Notes under the pieces: generated by a model
The model's database searches: none
Seen by the model: the letters and a program-made list of their open reading frames with translations, nothing else
Told to the model about the DNA's origin: nothing
From: Acheta domesticus
Taxonomy: Eukaryota > Arthropoda > Insecta > Orthoptera > Gryllidae
Reading direction: 5' to 3'
Assembly (NCBI GenBank): GCA_031308135.1
Contig: JAHLJT010000631.1
Span: forward strand, 197,274,685-197,338,684
DNA length: 64,000 nt
Translations under genes and position numbers: made by a program
In this document: piece by piece, positions 27,145 through 36,845 of the stretch
Layout: each line of letters starts with the position of its first letter
Position numbering within the stretch: position 1 is the stretch's first letter

Positions 27145-27697
27145 GTGAAACTCGAATAATTAAAAGAAGGAAAATTTTAGAAGCCCTGAATCCAGTGATC
27201 TGGGATCCAAATATAAGCAGAAAAACGAAATTTAGAATATATAAAAGTATGATTGAAAGTGTTGCATTATACGGAGCAGAAATATGGCAACTTCCAGAAC
27301 AAGAGAAAAGAAAATTGAGAGCCCTGGAAGTGGATTTCCTCAGACGAGCTGCAGCAATATCTAGAATGAAAAAAAATAGAAATGAAAGAGTTAAGGAAAT
27401 ATGAATTTACATCATGATATTGTAGAGGACATTGAAAAGAAACAAATCACTTGGTTTGGACATGTACAGAGAATGGAGGAGAAAAGACTCCCCAAAAGAT
27501 CATTAGAATGGCAACCACGTGAAAGGAGAAAACGAGGAAGACCAAGACCAGGGTGGAACAACCAGATCAGAAAGACAATCGAGAAGTGGAAATTACCTCC
27601 TGATGCCTGGAAGAACAGAGAAGACTGGAGAAGAAGATCAGGCGCCGAAAGACCGAAGTAGCGGTTAAGAACACGGCAAGAAGAAGAAGAAGAAGAG
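27145..27697 (+). mobile_element. 5'-truncated LINE, C-terminal end of reverse transcriptase ORF
   Basis: Two frames are joined by a frameshift near 27400. The first encodes the end of the thumb region (FRIYKSMIESVALYGAEIW, then leucine/arginine-rich). The second encodes the typical distal segment WFGHVQRM ... RGRPRPGWNNQI. The order and motifs are those of insect APE-type non-LTR retrotransposons, RTE-like by my reading. A GAA-rich tail follows at 27680-27697, as in the copies at 46.7 and 58.7 kb. The endonuclease and the RT catalytic core are missing. It ends 54 bases before the big LTR retrotransposon. Confidence 0.8.
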
Positions 27698-27750
27698 ATA
27701 AATATTACTCTGTATCTTACTTAACTTGTCTTAAAATTTACATTATTTAT

Positions 27751-29802
27751 TGTAATAGTTTAGCCATCTATTACAAATGAAATAGGTAAATAACATGAAG
27801 TGACCATTGGTTTATGAACCGGGTATAGAACTTTATGTAGAAACTTCCAGAGCGGAATATAGAAAAACAAGTGAAGGTGATCTAAGAGAAAACGAGTATT
27901 TCAGGCGAGCATGTGAACGCCGTGGTTAATTAATGGTTGCATGTTACTAGTCAACGCACAAAATTATAAGGAACACAATAAAGTTTGTTTCAGCTAAATC
28001 GGGTCACAGAAACGCATAATATCGCGAGTTTTGTGATCGTGACATTGATTTTAACATGTTACAGAACTAAAGCAACAATGGTCGTGACGTCCCTTCAGAA
28101 AAGTTTGGATATATTAATAAATTAAACGAAAACTAGTGTGTCTACCGAGATTTGGCATATACCAAAGTATTCCGTGAAATACGGGCCAAATTATAAACGT
28201 GGTGACACAATTTTAGGACGCCGAACATTAATAGATAAACATTATGTTACATGAGTTAATTGAGAAATAAACGAGCGATGTTTGTAGGCATGAGACGCAC
28301 GAAAAAGCATTCTTTTAACAAAATGAAGCGAGAAAAGTGATGTCTAAGAAGTGGAATGGATACGAAATTTTAATTGGGAATTTTACAATATAATAAGACA
28401 ATCCAGGAAGTGTTAGAAATTAATAATAAACTATTTTTATAAGTTATAAAGCAGAAGACAGTAGAGGCGCTATTGTTTTGTTCGGAAAAAAGCTATAAAT
28501 GCTTTAGGACAACAATGGGAGAGAGACGAGGGAATAGCTTGGTAGCGAGAGGCAGAATCCGCGTCGCTTGTTGCAAGAATAATTTTAAAAAATTTGGATT
28601 TGTAATTTTTGATGAAGTGTTCTCTTCTGGACTCGTACTAGTGAACTATTATAAACTGTGAGAGGAGTGAATAACTTGGTGGCGAGTTGTACTCCGCGTC
28701 ACTCGTGATATTATTTTAACACGCGAACTTATAAAATTTCGAGAAGGTGTTGCTCCTTCGGACTTGTATTCGCAAGGTGGCGGAACTGTATGCCGTGTGA
28801 TGTGAACTATTTTAGTGGTAATATATAAAGCTATGCCACGCGCGATCCTAATTTTGAGTTTTGTGAATTTTGAAAGTTTTTCCACTAATGTTTGGAACTG
28901 GTGTTACTTCGACCATTGAAAAATCGAAGCGGGTGTCGCCGAACGAGGTGTGCCGAGGTGCAGCAGACTCGAGCGCGTCTTTGCATATCGTCGCCGTGGT
29001 CAGTGCCAATTTGGGGGGCACTGGTAATTCGGCGCTAGCAGGCAGCAGTGGAGCAGAGTTCTTACGCATGACGGCGTGAGATCGTGTGTGTGTGGACCTG
29101 GTCGCCGCTTGGTTAACAACGCAAGGGAAGTGGAATATTTTTTTTTGTTTTGCAACACTCCAGTGAAGTCAATGACTTTGATTTCTTTGCTCTTGGGAAG
29201 AATAAATGGTTTACAAAGCCAAAACTGGAAACATTTTGGGGGGATTGCAATGAAATGGGTGTGGCCACAGTATTGAGCTCATTATTTCGTAATAACATTT
29301 GGGTATAATATGTTTATTGATTTTGTGATTTTTATGATATCGTGTTTTGTTGATGTTGTGTGGTATTGATTCTTTTATGAGGGTATTAATGTTTCTGTTG
29401 GTTAAAAGAAAATAAACAAACGAGATTTTGAGTTCTCGTTTTGATGTTACGTAACCGGTGTTTTTATCACATAGCTAGCTGATCCTGGTCCCTGCATTGG
29501 CGTGGCGCTTGTGTTCTGTAGAGAACAAATCACGGCCCGCCCTGATAAATTTATGTAAACAGGAAAACTCCGGATAGTAAAAAGGGGGGGCACAGTGGTG
29601 TGCATTGTAGATATTACAGGTGATCAGCAAGGAAGTTTTTCGTGATCAACAATAGGAGTTGAGAGGGGAGATTTTCATTACATTAGTGCCCAGTTCGTAG
29701 GGCGTTTTAGTAAATAGGAAAGGGGGTTTTTTCGTTGCATTGGCGCCTGTTTAGTGGGCGTGATCGATATCAGTACAAGTGAGAGAGGGGTTTTTCGTTA
29801 CA
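27751..29802 (+). repeat. 5' LTR (2052 bp)
   Basis: It matches 36846-38897 at a constant offset of 9095 bases. The only differences I found by eye are one T more in a T run near 29139 and one T less near 29320. It has TGT...ACA ends. Short frames inside are present identically in both LTRs and have no domain. An AATAAA at about 29410 is a candidate processing signal. The last 150 bases contain decayed copies of the primer-binding region. Confidence 0.95.
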
Positions 29803-29823
29803 TTGGCGCCCAATTCGTGGGGC
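29660..29823 (+). repeat. Tandem array of LTR-end/primer-site modules
   Basis: Three modules follow each other at spacings of 57 and 63 bases. Each has a purine-rich G run, a T run, a TTACATT or TTGCATT motif, and a primer-site-like sequence: TAGTGCCCAGTTCGTAGGG at 29684, TGGCGCCTGTTTAGTGGGCG at 29741 and TGGCGCCCAATTCGTGGGGC at 29804. Only the last lies outside the LTR and would be the working site. The first two are inside the LTR and are copied in the 3' LTR. Confidence 0.8.
29804..29823 (+). promoter_or_regulatory. Primer-binding site of the LTR retrotransposon
   Basis: TGGCGCCCAATTCGTGGGGC begins one base after the 5' LTR. TGG is the complement of the tRNA CCA end. The sequence resembles the TGGCGCCCAACGTGGGG class used with tRNA-Lys, with two extra T residues in the middle. 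Confidence 0.7.
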
Positions 29824-29904
29824 GTGATTAGCAAACGCAACGCCGGGGTAGGAAACCAGGACAGGTTGTTAATAGCTAGCACGTGATAAAGAAATATAAC
29901 AAAA

Positions 29905-31499
29905 ATGGAAACACGAAGTGGCAAACTAATTAGCATCAGGGAAGGATCTGATTCCGAGACGATATCTGCTTGTGACGATGGTGAGGATTATCAGCGGTTA
30001 CCAAATTTGGAGGTCGAAGGGGAAGATAATGTCGCGTTAGTCGCGAATGAAATGGCTGTTGGTCAGGTAGTGGGGGATGGGGGTCATGATCCCGGTGAAG
30101 TAGCGCGTACCACAGCTGAAGAACGAGGCGTTACAGAGTCGAGTCTGAATGCTATGTTACAGTTGTTAATGGCAGAAATAAAATCGGATAATGCCCGTCG
30201 AGAAAACAATTTGCAAGCCAAGATAGAAGAAAGTAATGTTAATTTGCGCCAGCAAATGGTAGAGAATAATATCAGTTTGGAGAGTAAATTAGAGGGCAGA
30301 ATGGAGTCATTAGATTCTGCATTATTGGCAATCCGGAACGACGTCAGTGGCTTGAGAACCGAGACGTTTGCGAAGATTTCCAAGTTGGAAAACGACGCGG
30401 AGATCGCTGAAGAAAGATAGAATCGCGGTTCGCAGTCCAGGAATCCGTTAATATGCAATTTAGCGCAGAAGTGGGCAAAGTCAAGTCGTCCGTATTAGCC
30501 GTCCAACAGGTGGTAGACGGACATCACCGCCAGTTCGATGACATTAACAAAAATTTGCAGGTCGTTAAAGAAACAACACAACGGCAGGACGCGCGATTAA
30601 TATTACTCGAGGATTCCATGAACGGGATAGGCGAGAACATTATGTCAACAGTTCAAAGAGAAATCAGTAATCTGAGGCCGGATGAATTAGAACAAACAAG
30701 AAGTGTCAATGAAATGCTCTCCAAAAAGGTAACTGAGTTAGAAGAACGTATGTACGCGGCGCAGAGGTCTGCGAATGTTGGGAACGTTGTCAGTCACGCG
30801 GCACTCCCGAATTATTTACGCTTCCACGGAGAAAGCAAGGAACAGCCGTATTCTTTTCTAACGGCGTTAGAAAATTATTTTCTTGTGAACGGTACGCCTG
30901 AGACGATGAAATTAAGATTCGTGGAGGAGGCGTTAAGTTCGAAGGCCCAGTATTGGTGGCAGGCTCTTACACCGACTCCGAGAAGTTATGAAGAGTGGAG
31001 GGGGAAATTCTTAGAGCGTTATTGGAACCAGCATCATCGGTTCGAGTTAAGATATCGCTTGATGTCGGAAAAGTACCGGAAGGGAAGTGCAGAAAGCATG
31101 TGCGATTTCGTGACGCGCAAAGTAAGTGCGTTCAAGATTTGTAGCGAGAATTTCGATCCCGCTGAAATTATTAGAATATTGATACGACAGATGCCGGGTA
31201 ACGTCCGTAACTTGTTATGGAATAATATGCCGGAAACAATAGATGAGCTGATCGAGCGTGTTAGTCGGTTCGATCAGACGAATGATGGAAATGACCAAGA
31301 TTCCCCAAATGAGAGGTCACGCTTTGGTAATAATGGGGGCGGTACGAATGGATATAACGGCACGAAGTACCGACAGGAAAATGTATGCGCGGTTGAAGTG
31401 CGCACGGGAGAGAAAGCGCCAAGACAAGGTAAGCCACAAGGTGGGCCGTCACAACAGCAACCAAAACCAAAGAAAATGGTGGGGGTCGTCAAGATATGA
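29905..31499 (+). pseudogene. gag of the LTR retrotransposon (frameshifted)
   Basis: The first frame (29905-30420) encodes an acidic N-terminus followed by long heptad-type helix. A one-base frameshift near 30415 moves the reading to the second frame (30453-31499), where the coiled coil continues. A capsid-like retrotransposon gag domain follows at 30810-31270, with RFVEEALSSKAQYWWQAL, YEEWRGKFLERYW and a CDFVTRKVSAFK segment. The tail is basic and rich in Gln, Pro and Gly. I see no CCHC zinc knuckle, which many but not all Gypsy gag proteins have. It would form the particle that packages the element RNA. The frame is broken in this copy, so it is not functional as it stands. Confidence 0.85.
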
Positions 31500-31590
31500 A
31501 CCAAGGTGAATCGGAAGCAAAGAGGAATGTAGACAGAAGGCCGGAAAACTAGATAGCTTTGGTGCGGGAGGGTGGCCCGAACCAAATGAC

Positions 31591-32217
31591 GTGGAAGGGA
31601 ATCAGGTTACGGTACTAGCAACAACAAGTGTAATGGTCGCGGGAGATGAATTGCTTCGTGAAGAAACAATGGAAGGTGCGAAGCCGAGCAAGTGTTTAGT
31701 GTTGAAGGGCACGTGCTATGGGAGACAGGTGTATGCGTTGGTAGATACGGGAAGTAGCATCAGTGCAATATCTGAAGAATTGTGTGAGGAGTTGAAGAGG
31801 GATGGACAAGAGCTGGTTGAATTACCAACGCGGAAGCTAAGGGTCGTGATGGCGAACCGGAAGGCAGCAAGTACCACGGGAAGACAAGTTTGGTTGGAAT
31901 TCTGCGTGGAGGGACTGACCATCGAGGTAGCGGCAATAGTGGTCCGAGGACTCGTACGCGAGATTATCATCGGAATGGACGCATTAAGGGCCTACCAAGC
32001 CGTCGTAGACGTAAGCACAGGTGTAATTACATTACGGTTACGAGGTTGTATTGGTGGTGGCTTAGTGGTCGCTGAAGATGATGAGGCGGCGGTCGATGGG
32101 GACGAAGTGCAGGCTTCGATGGAAGAGGTTCTCCAGGGCGTGGAACGTGCTGTGGAAGGTGTCGTTGACAAAGAGAACGGCCCGGAAGAAATTCGGCAAC
32201 TCTTGGAAAAGTTGTAG
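31591..32217 (+). pseudogene. Retrotransposon aspartic protease
   Basis: This 208-codon frame has the active-site motif ALVDTGSSISAIS at about residues 49-61, and a later hydrophobic IIIGMDAL segment matching the flap-to-C-terminal part of retropepsins. An acidic linker ends in a stop at 32215-32217. Its final codons (LLEKL) overlap the start of the RT frame (VDVFHESS) in another frame, so a one-base frameshift separates protease from RT. It would cleave the polyprotein. It is marked pseudogene because the polyprotein is broken; the protease domain itself looks intact. Confidence 0.85.
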
Positions 32218-32219
32218 AC

Positions 32220-33240
32220 GTGTTTCACGAGTCATCAGAGGCAGTGAGAGGTTATAAATTTCGGTTGGAGATCAGTGATGCTACACCGTTTGTGACGAAG
32301 CAATACCCTATCCCATACGCGCACCGGGCACAAGTGCGACAATTGATAGCTGAAATGGAACAGAAGGGCATCATTAGGAGGGCTATCACTCCATATGTAA
32401 GTCCATTAGTAGTCGTGGCAAAGAAGAATGGTAGTATAAGGATTTGCCTCGACGCACGAAAGTTGAATGCCGTAACGATTCCCCGCTACGAAGCACCACC
32501 CACCATTAATGATATGATCGTGAAGTTAGGAGGGGCGGCTATCTTTAGCGCCCTTGATTTTTCGTCAGCGTATTGGCAAATTGCAGTTGAATCCGGATCC
32601 CAGAAATATATCAGTTTTAGGTTCGAGGGAACTGTATATTCATTTACACGGTTGCCATTCGGATTGAAGAACTCGGGGGCGGCGTTAATCCGCTACTTGG
32701 ATGACGTCATCCCGGCTGAGTTGAAGGAGACGTTAATAACGTATGTGGATGACATCGTGTTATTTTCACCAGATTTAAAGGCGCATTTGCGAGATTTAAG
32801 GCAATTGTTTGAGATTTTTCGAACCTACAACCTGAAATTAAATATAGAAAAATGTAAGTTTTGTCAACTTAAAGTACAATTTATGGGACACGAAATTTCC
32901 GGTGAGGGAATCGAGATTCAGGAATGTAAAAAGGAAATGATTCAAAAGTTGCCACCGCCTAAGAATATCCGTGGACTTCGCCGATTATTCGGTATTTTAA
33001 ACTATTACTCTCGATTTGTTAAGAACTACTCACAGAAGGTAGTGCCGCTGTTACACTTGCTTCGAAAGGGGAACAGGTGGAATTGGACGCAACAATGCCA
33101 GGAAGCTTACGAACAGCTGCTACGGGCTTTTGAAGAGACGTACGTGGTACGTTACCCCGACTTCCGTAGGCGAATGTACTTGCAGACGGACAGTAGCGGA
33201 TCGGCGCTGGGCGCAGTCCTGTTTCAAGTGGGCGATTACG
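32220..33240 (+). pseudogene. Reverse transcriptase of the LTR retrotransposon, RNase H truncated
   Basis: All main RT blocks are visible in order: YPIPYAHRAQVRQLI, a proline/valine block with VVAKKNGSIRICLDARKLN, SALDFSSAYWQI, LPFGLKNSGAA, the catalytic YVDDIVLFS, and LKLNIEKCKFCQ with FMGHEISGEGI. The connection region follows and the RNase H domain begins (LQTDSSGSALGAVLFQ). There it stops: within about 10 codons the sequence changes to the integrase C-terminus. The RT palm and fingers look complete, with both active-site Asp residues of YVDD. The frame has no normal start of its own because it is meant to be part of a polyprotein. Confidence 0.9.
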
Positions 33241-33244
33241 GGAA

Positions 33245-33518
33245 ACCATCAAATTATCTATGACCAATTGAAGAAGGCAGCCAGTCGTGGAAAAGGGGCT
33301 CAAGGGCAGTTCTATCGGGGGGTGTATCGCGTAGGTGACAAAGTTCTGGTGAAGTCGCCTCACTCGTCATCGTCCGAGCGGAAATTGTTTCGGAAGTTCT
33401 TTCCTATCTTTGAAGGCCCATACGTAATTGAAAAGGTACTAGACAATAACAGTGTTGTTTTGTCGAACCAAGGACATGATTGTGGGGTCCAAAACTGGTT
33501 TAATATTAAACCGTATAA
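33245..33518 (+). pseudogene. Integrase C-terminal remnant
   Basis: The frame contains a small basic barrel-like domain, YRVGDKVLVKSP ... LFRKFFPIFEGPYVIEKVL, with the GPY motif typical of Gypsy integrase C-termini, then NNSVVL and NIKPYN. The zinc-binding and DDE catalytic parts are absent, lost together with most of RNase H in one deletion between about 33230 and 33260. The frame differs from that of RT. The piggyBac insertion at 33519 cuts it just before its natural end. Confidence 0.85.
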
Positions 33519-33530
33519 CCTCTTCAGTCC
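33519..33530 (+). repeat. piggyBac 5' terminal inverted repeat
   Basis: CCTCTTCAGTCC, exact reverse complement of 36430-36441. The adjacent outside bases are ATAA. Confidence 0.9.
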
Positions 33531-33534
33531 TCGT

Positions 33535-33550
33535 GTCCAGTCGGCTGGAC
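33535..33550. repeat. Subterminal palindrome of the piggyBac element
   Basis: GTCCAGTCGGCTGGAC, a 6+4+6 palindrome starting 16 bases from the 5' tip. The same palindrome with another spacer occurs at 33882-33897, and an imperfect one (GTCCAG-CGGG-CTGCAC) at 36293-36308 near the 3' end. The positions suggest transposase-binding sites. Confidence 0.75.
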
Positions 33551-33696
33551 AGTTTTTGTCGTTGTTTTTCACGGCCCCCGTTATGATTAGAGTATTGGAA
33601 ATCGTGTGATTATCAAGCTGGACAACTCGGTTATGAGTGAGATTTTTTTGTTTGCGTATCACTACTGTGAATATTGGCTGCACTGCAATCTTCAAA

Positions 33697-36041
33697 ATGG
33701 CGTCGAGAGAGAAAGTTGTCTGCGCAGGTGAGTTGATGTTATAATTTTTACTAGCTTAATACAGATTACATTGAAAGCAACGGAGTGTATAATGATTCTA
33801 CAATATTAGTGTAACGTTTTGGTACTGTTAATGTTACGAAACTCTTAAAAAACTTAACAAATACTTAACCTAAAACTTTGTGTCCAGCCGCCTGGACATT
33901 AGGCTTCAGTTAGGTAACAGATGTAACATAACCTCCGAATGCATTTCTTTGTAAGCAAGTACAGACTTTCTTCTTTTGAGTTTTTCTGTTTATAATATCC
34001 AGATTATAAATGTTTAAACTTATTATTAAATTGTTTAAGAAACATATTAAATATATATTAAACAGGCAATATAATATTAAATATATTTTAATCGTCTGTT
34101 ACGTCAACTGAAAAAGTACATAAAATTGTTTTTCAGTTATGGAGAACAAAAGAAAATTAACTGATGAAGAGCTTATTGAACTCCTTGATGAGAGTGATTT
34201 TGAAGGTGCGTCATCTGATGAAGATGTGCAAGACAGTGAGTTACAAAGTTGCTCTGATAGCGAAGAGGATATGTCGGATGACACAGTAGAAAATACAGAA
34301 CCACATACATCTAAGGTGTGTTTCCTGATAGTTTTCATTTAAGAAGAATTTGTTACAGATTTGGCCAATTATTATTGATAAGTTCACGTTAAAATTGATA
34401 AATTGTTATATCATTGTGTAATATCCCGTTTCAGAACAGCAAGAGAGAATCCACGAAAAGCCGCCCACTAAAATGGAAAGCTACAGAATTTGATCCCGAT
34501 GTTTATTTAGTTGATGATGACGAATGGAATGTGGGAGATCGAACTTCCTGGTCTCCTCTTGATTATTTTAATGAATATTTTGATGATTTATTCTGGAACC
34601 TTCTGCAGATCAAAGTAACAGGAGAGCTCTTCAAGCTATCCTGTCAAAACCTTTGAGAGCCACTGCAGAAGAATACAAAAAATTAGTCGGTGCTCACGTA
34701 ATTACAGGAGTTATGAAACTACCTCGGCTGAGACTTTATTATTGACCAGGTTTGAGAGTTCCAGCTGTAACTCAAATTCCTAGGGACAGATTTTTTAAAT
34801 TGAGAAATTATATTCACTTTGTCGACAATTGGTCAGTATCTTCTGAGATGAAAAAGAACAACAGATTGTGGAAGGTACAACCAATTATTGATGTACTAAA
34901 ACAAAAATGCAAATCCCTCCCTCTGAGTAAAAATCTCAGCATTGACGAACAGATGATCCCATTTTCAGGAACAACTAGTCTCAAACAATATGTAAAGGGT
35001 AAACCAAATCCTGTGGGTTTGAAGAATTTTGTTATGGCTTCTCCACAAGAACTTGTTTTTGATTTCTTCATTTACCAAGGAGCTAATACTTGGCCTGATG
35101 GGAAGCCAATGCAGGATTTAGGAATTGGTGGCTCTGTTGTGCACAAGCTAACTGAAAATGTTAACAAAGGACACGTCATCTATTGTGACAGATATTTTAC
35201 ATCTTTTGCTCTTTTTCAGCATTTATCAGAGAAAGGAATCCTTGCTGTTGGCACTATCCAAGCAAACAGAGTTTCAAAAGATGCACGTCAGAAGCTTCAT
35301 TCTGATGCAGAGCTTCTGAAAAAAGGAAGAGGAAGTTACGAAGAACTGGTGTGTGAGAACGATAAAATCAGCGTTCTGAAATGGATGGATAATCGTTCTG
35401 TTCTAATGGCTACCACAGCGACGGGAGCAAAGCCTCTCCAAAATGTGAGGAGATGGGATAAAAAAGAGAGAAAATATATGCTTGTTCCATGTCCAAAAAC
35501 TGTAGTTGACTACAACTCGTCTATGGGAGGAGTAGATCTTTGTGACAGACTCATTTCTTATTATAGAATCAACATGAGAACACGTAAATGGCCTGTTCGA
35601 GTTTTCTGGCACTTTATTGACCTTGCCATTATAAATTCATGGATCCTTTATAAGATGGACCAATTGTATAGTGGTATGAAGCACAAAGAGATCATGGATC
35701 TTCTAAGTTTTAAAATTTACATAGGTGAATCCCTTTCCACGGGTGCTACAGGAAATGCTATGAAGCGGAGGACTCCTCTCGAGACTTTAGATGAAAACCA
35801 AGCCGGTAATCATCATGCCACTGTAAACAAAAAGAAAAGGATGCCAATGGCCATTCCAACAAAAGAGAGCCGCAAGACCGGAAACGCGCACCTTCCAATC
35901 TGTGCAGTACAAGACAGTCAACAATTTATGAGATGCAGAAATGCTAACTGTACAGGAAAAACACGTTTCAAGTGTATTTCATGTGATGTTTTTCTCTGCA
36001 TCCACAAGGACAGACAGTGCTTTTTTGAATTTCACACTTGA
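33697..36041 (+). pseudogene. piggyBac-type transposase gene (three exons, broken)
   Basis: Three coding exons are inferred. Exon 1 is 33697-33727 (donor CAG|GTGAGT). Exon 2 is 34137-34315 (acceptor TTTTTCAG, donor AAG|GTGTGT). Exon 3 is 34435-36041 (acceptor CCGTTTCAG). Phases 1 and 0 agree. The N-terminus is acidic. The transposase core shows SPLDYF, LSIDEQMIPF with the first catalytic Asp, VIYCDRYFTS with the second, and DYNSSMGGVDLCD with the third. A cysteine-rich C-terminal domain (CRNANC ... FKCISCDVFLCIHKDRQC) follows, the part that recognises terminal DNA. A one-base frameshift near 34600-34605 and a TGA at 34743-34745, where a tryptophan codon is expected, break the gene. The rest is a clean 429-codon frame, so decay is recent. 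Confidence 0.9.
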
Positions 36042-36429
36042 TTTTCATAACTTATTTGGAAAAATAATCAGAGTATATTTGGCAGTAGTATTAGAGTACA
36101 CACGTGTATGAAAAAATATTTATTACTAAATTTTATAGATGTAGGACAATAAATATACAACTTTAATCTGTAATGTGCAATATATTTTATGGATTAAGGA
36201 TAATAAAAATACAACTTTAAAAATTGCATCCCTGTTATTCCCAGGTCTTATAATTCTTGGCGTTTCTTGTACATACCAAGCTGGAACCTGATGTCCAGCG
36301 GGCTGCACATGAAATTTCTAAAAATCAGTAACATTTAAAATTCCGAAAAAAATATTTTTGTATTCATAATGATCATTTAAGTCAGGAAAGTGTAGATATT
36401 TTCTTCAAATCGAAAAAAAAATAGTATTT

Positions 36430-36441
36430 GGACTGAAGAGG
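36430..36441 (-). repeat. piggyBac 3' terminal inverted repeat
   Basis: GGACTGAAGAGG, the reverse complement of the 5' tip. ATAA follows at 36442-36445. Confidence 0.9.
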
Positions 36442-36445
36442 ATAA

Positions 36446-36845
36446 AGAAATGGTTGAACGATAGAAGTCAAGGGGGATAGAAGAACGGTTGTTAAGTGTA
36501 TATTTTGTTGTGTTAAGTATGTAAGTGTATTTTAGTTGTAGTTTTAGTATGTAAGTCATGTTTATAAGCAAGAAAGCAAGATTGGAATAGTGAGTGAGTG
36601 AAAGTGCGACAGGTGACAACTCGCGAATTTGTGTCAGGTGAATGTACAATAGGTAGTGCTACGGTCAAGGTGGTGCAACAGGTGCACGTACGATAAGCAG
36701 GGGTTAGAACCGCAAGTGTGAAGCGTAGCAGGTGCCACTGAGGCCAACAATTGATCAAGACATGACGAGTTTGCTGAGTTAGAGTAGTAGAAGTCGGTAC
36801 ATCGTGACTACGTCAGCGAGTGACCGACGTCTAGGGAGGGGAAGT
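36446..36845 (+). other. 3' untranslated part of LTR retrotransposon with polypurine tract
   Basis: Non-coding retrotransposon sequence between the piggyBac and the 3' LTR. It ends in AGGGAGGGGAAGT (36833-36845) directly before the LTR, which fits a polypurine tract for plus-strand priming. Confidence 0.75.

Larger units (their letters stand above)
33519..36441 (+). mobile_element. piggyBac-type DNA transposon nested in the LTR element
   Basis: A 2923-bp element with 12-bp perfect terminal inverted repeats, CCTCTTCAGTCC at 33519-33530 and its complement at 36430-36441. It is flanked by ATAA on both sides (33515-33518 and 36442-36445). The family normally duplicates TTAA, so ATAA is a non-canonical target. 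It encodes a DDD transposase with a cysteine-rich tail. Palindromes of the form GTCCAG-N4-CTGGAC lie near both ends. Retrotransposon sequence resumes directly after the second ATAA. Confidence 0.92.

Noticed and set aside
28473..29298. Short frames in the LTR that recur at 37568-38402
   Set aside because: Their identity reflects LTR duplication, not selection; no domain or usable gene structure.
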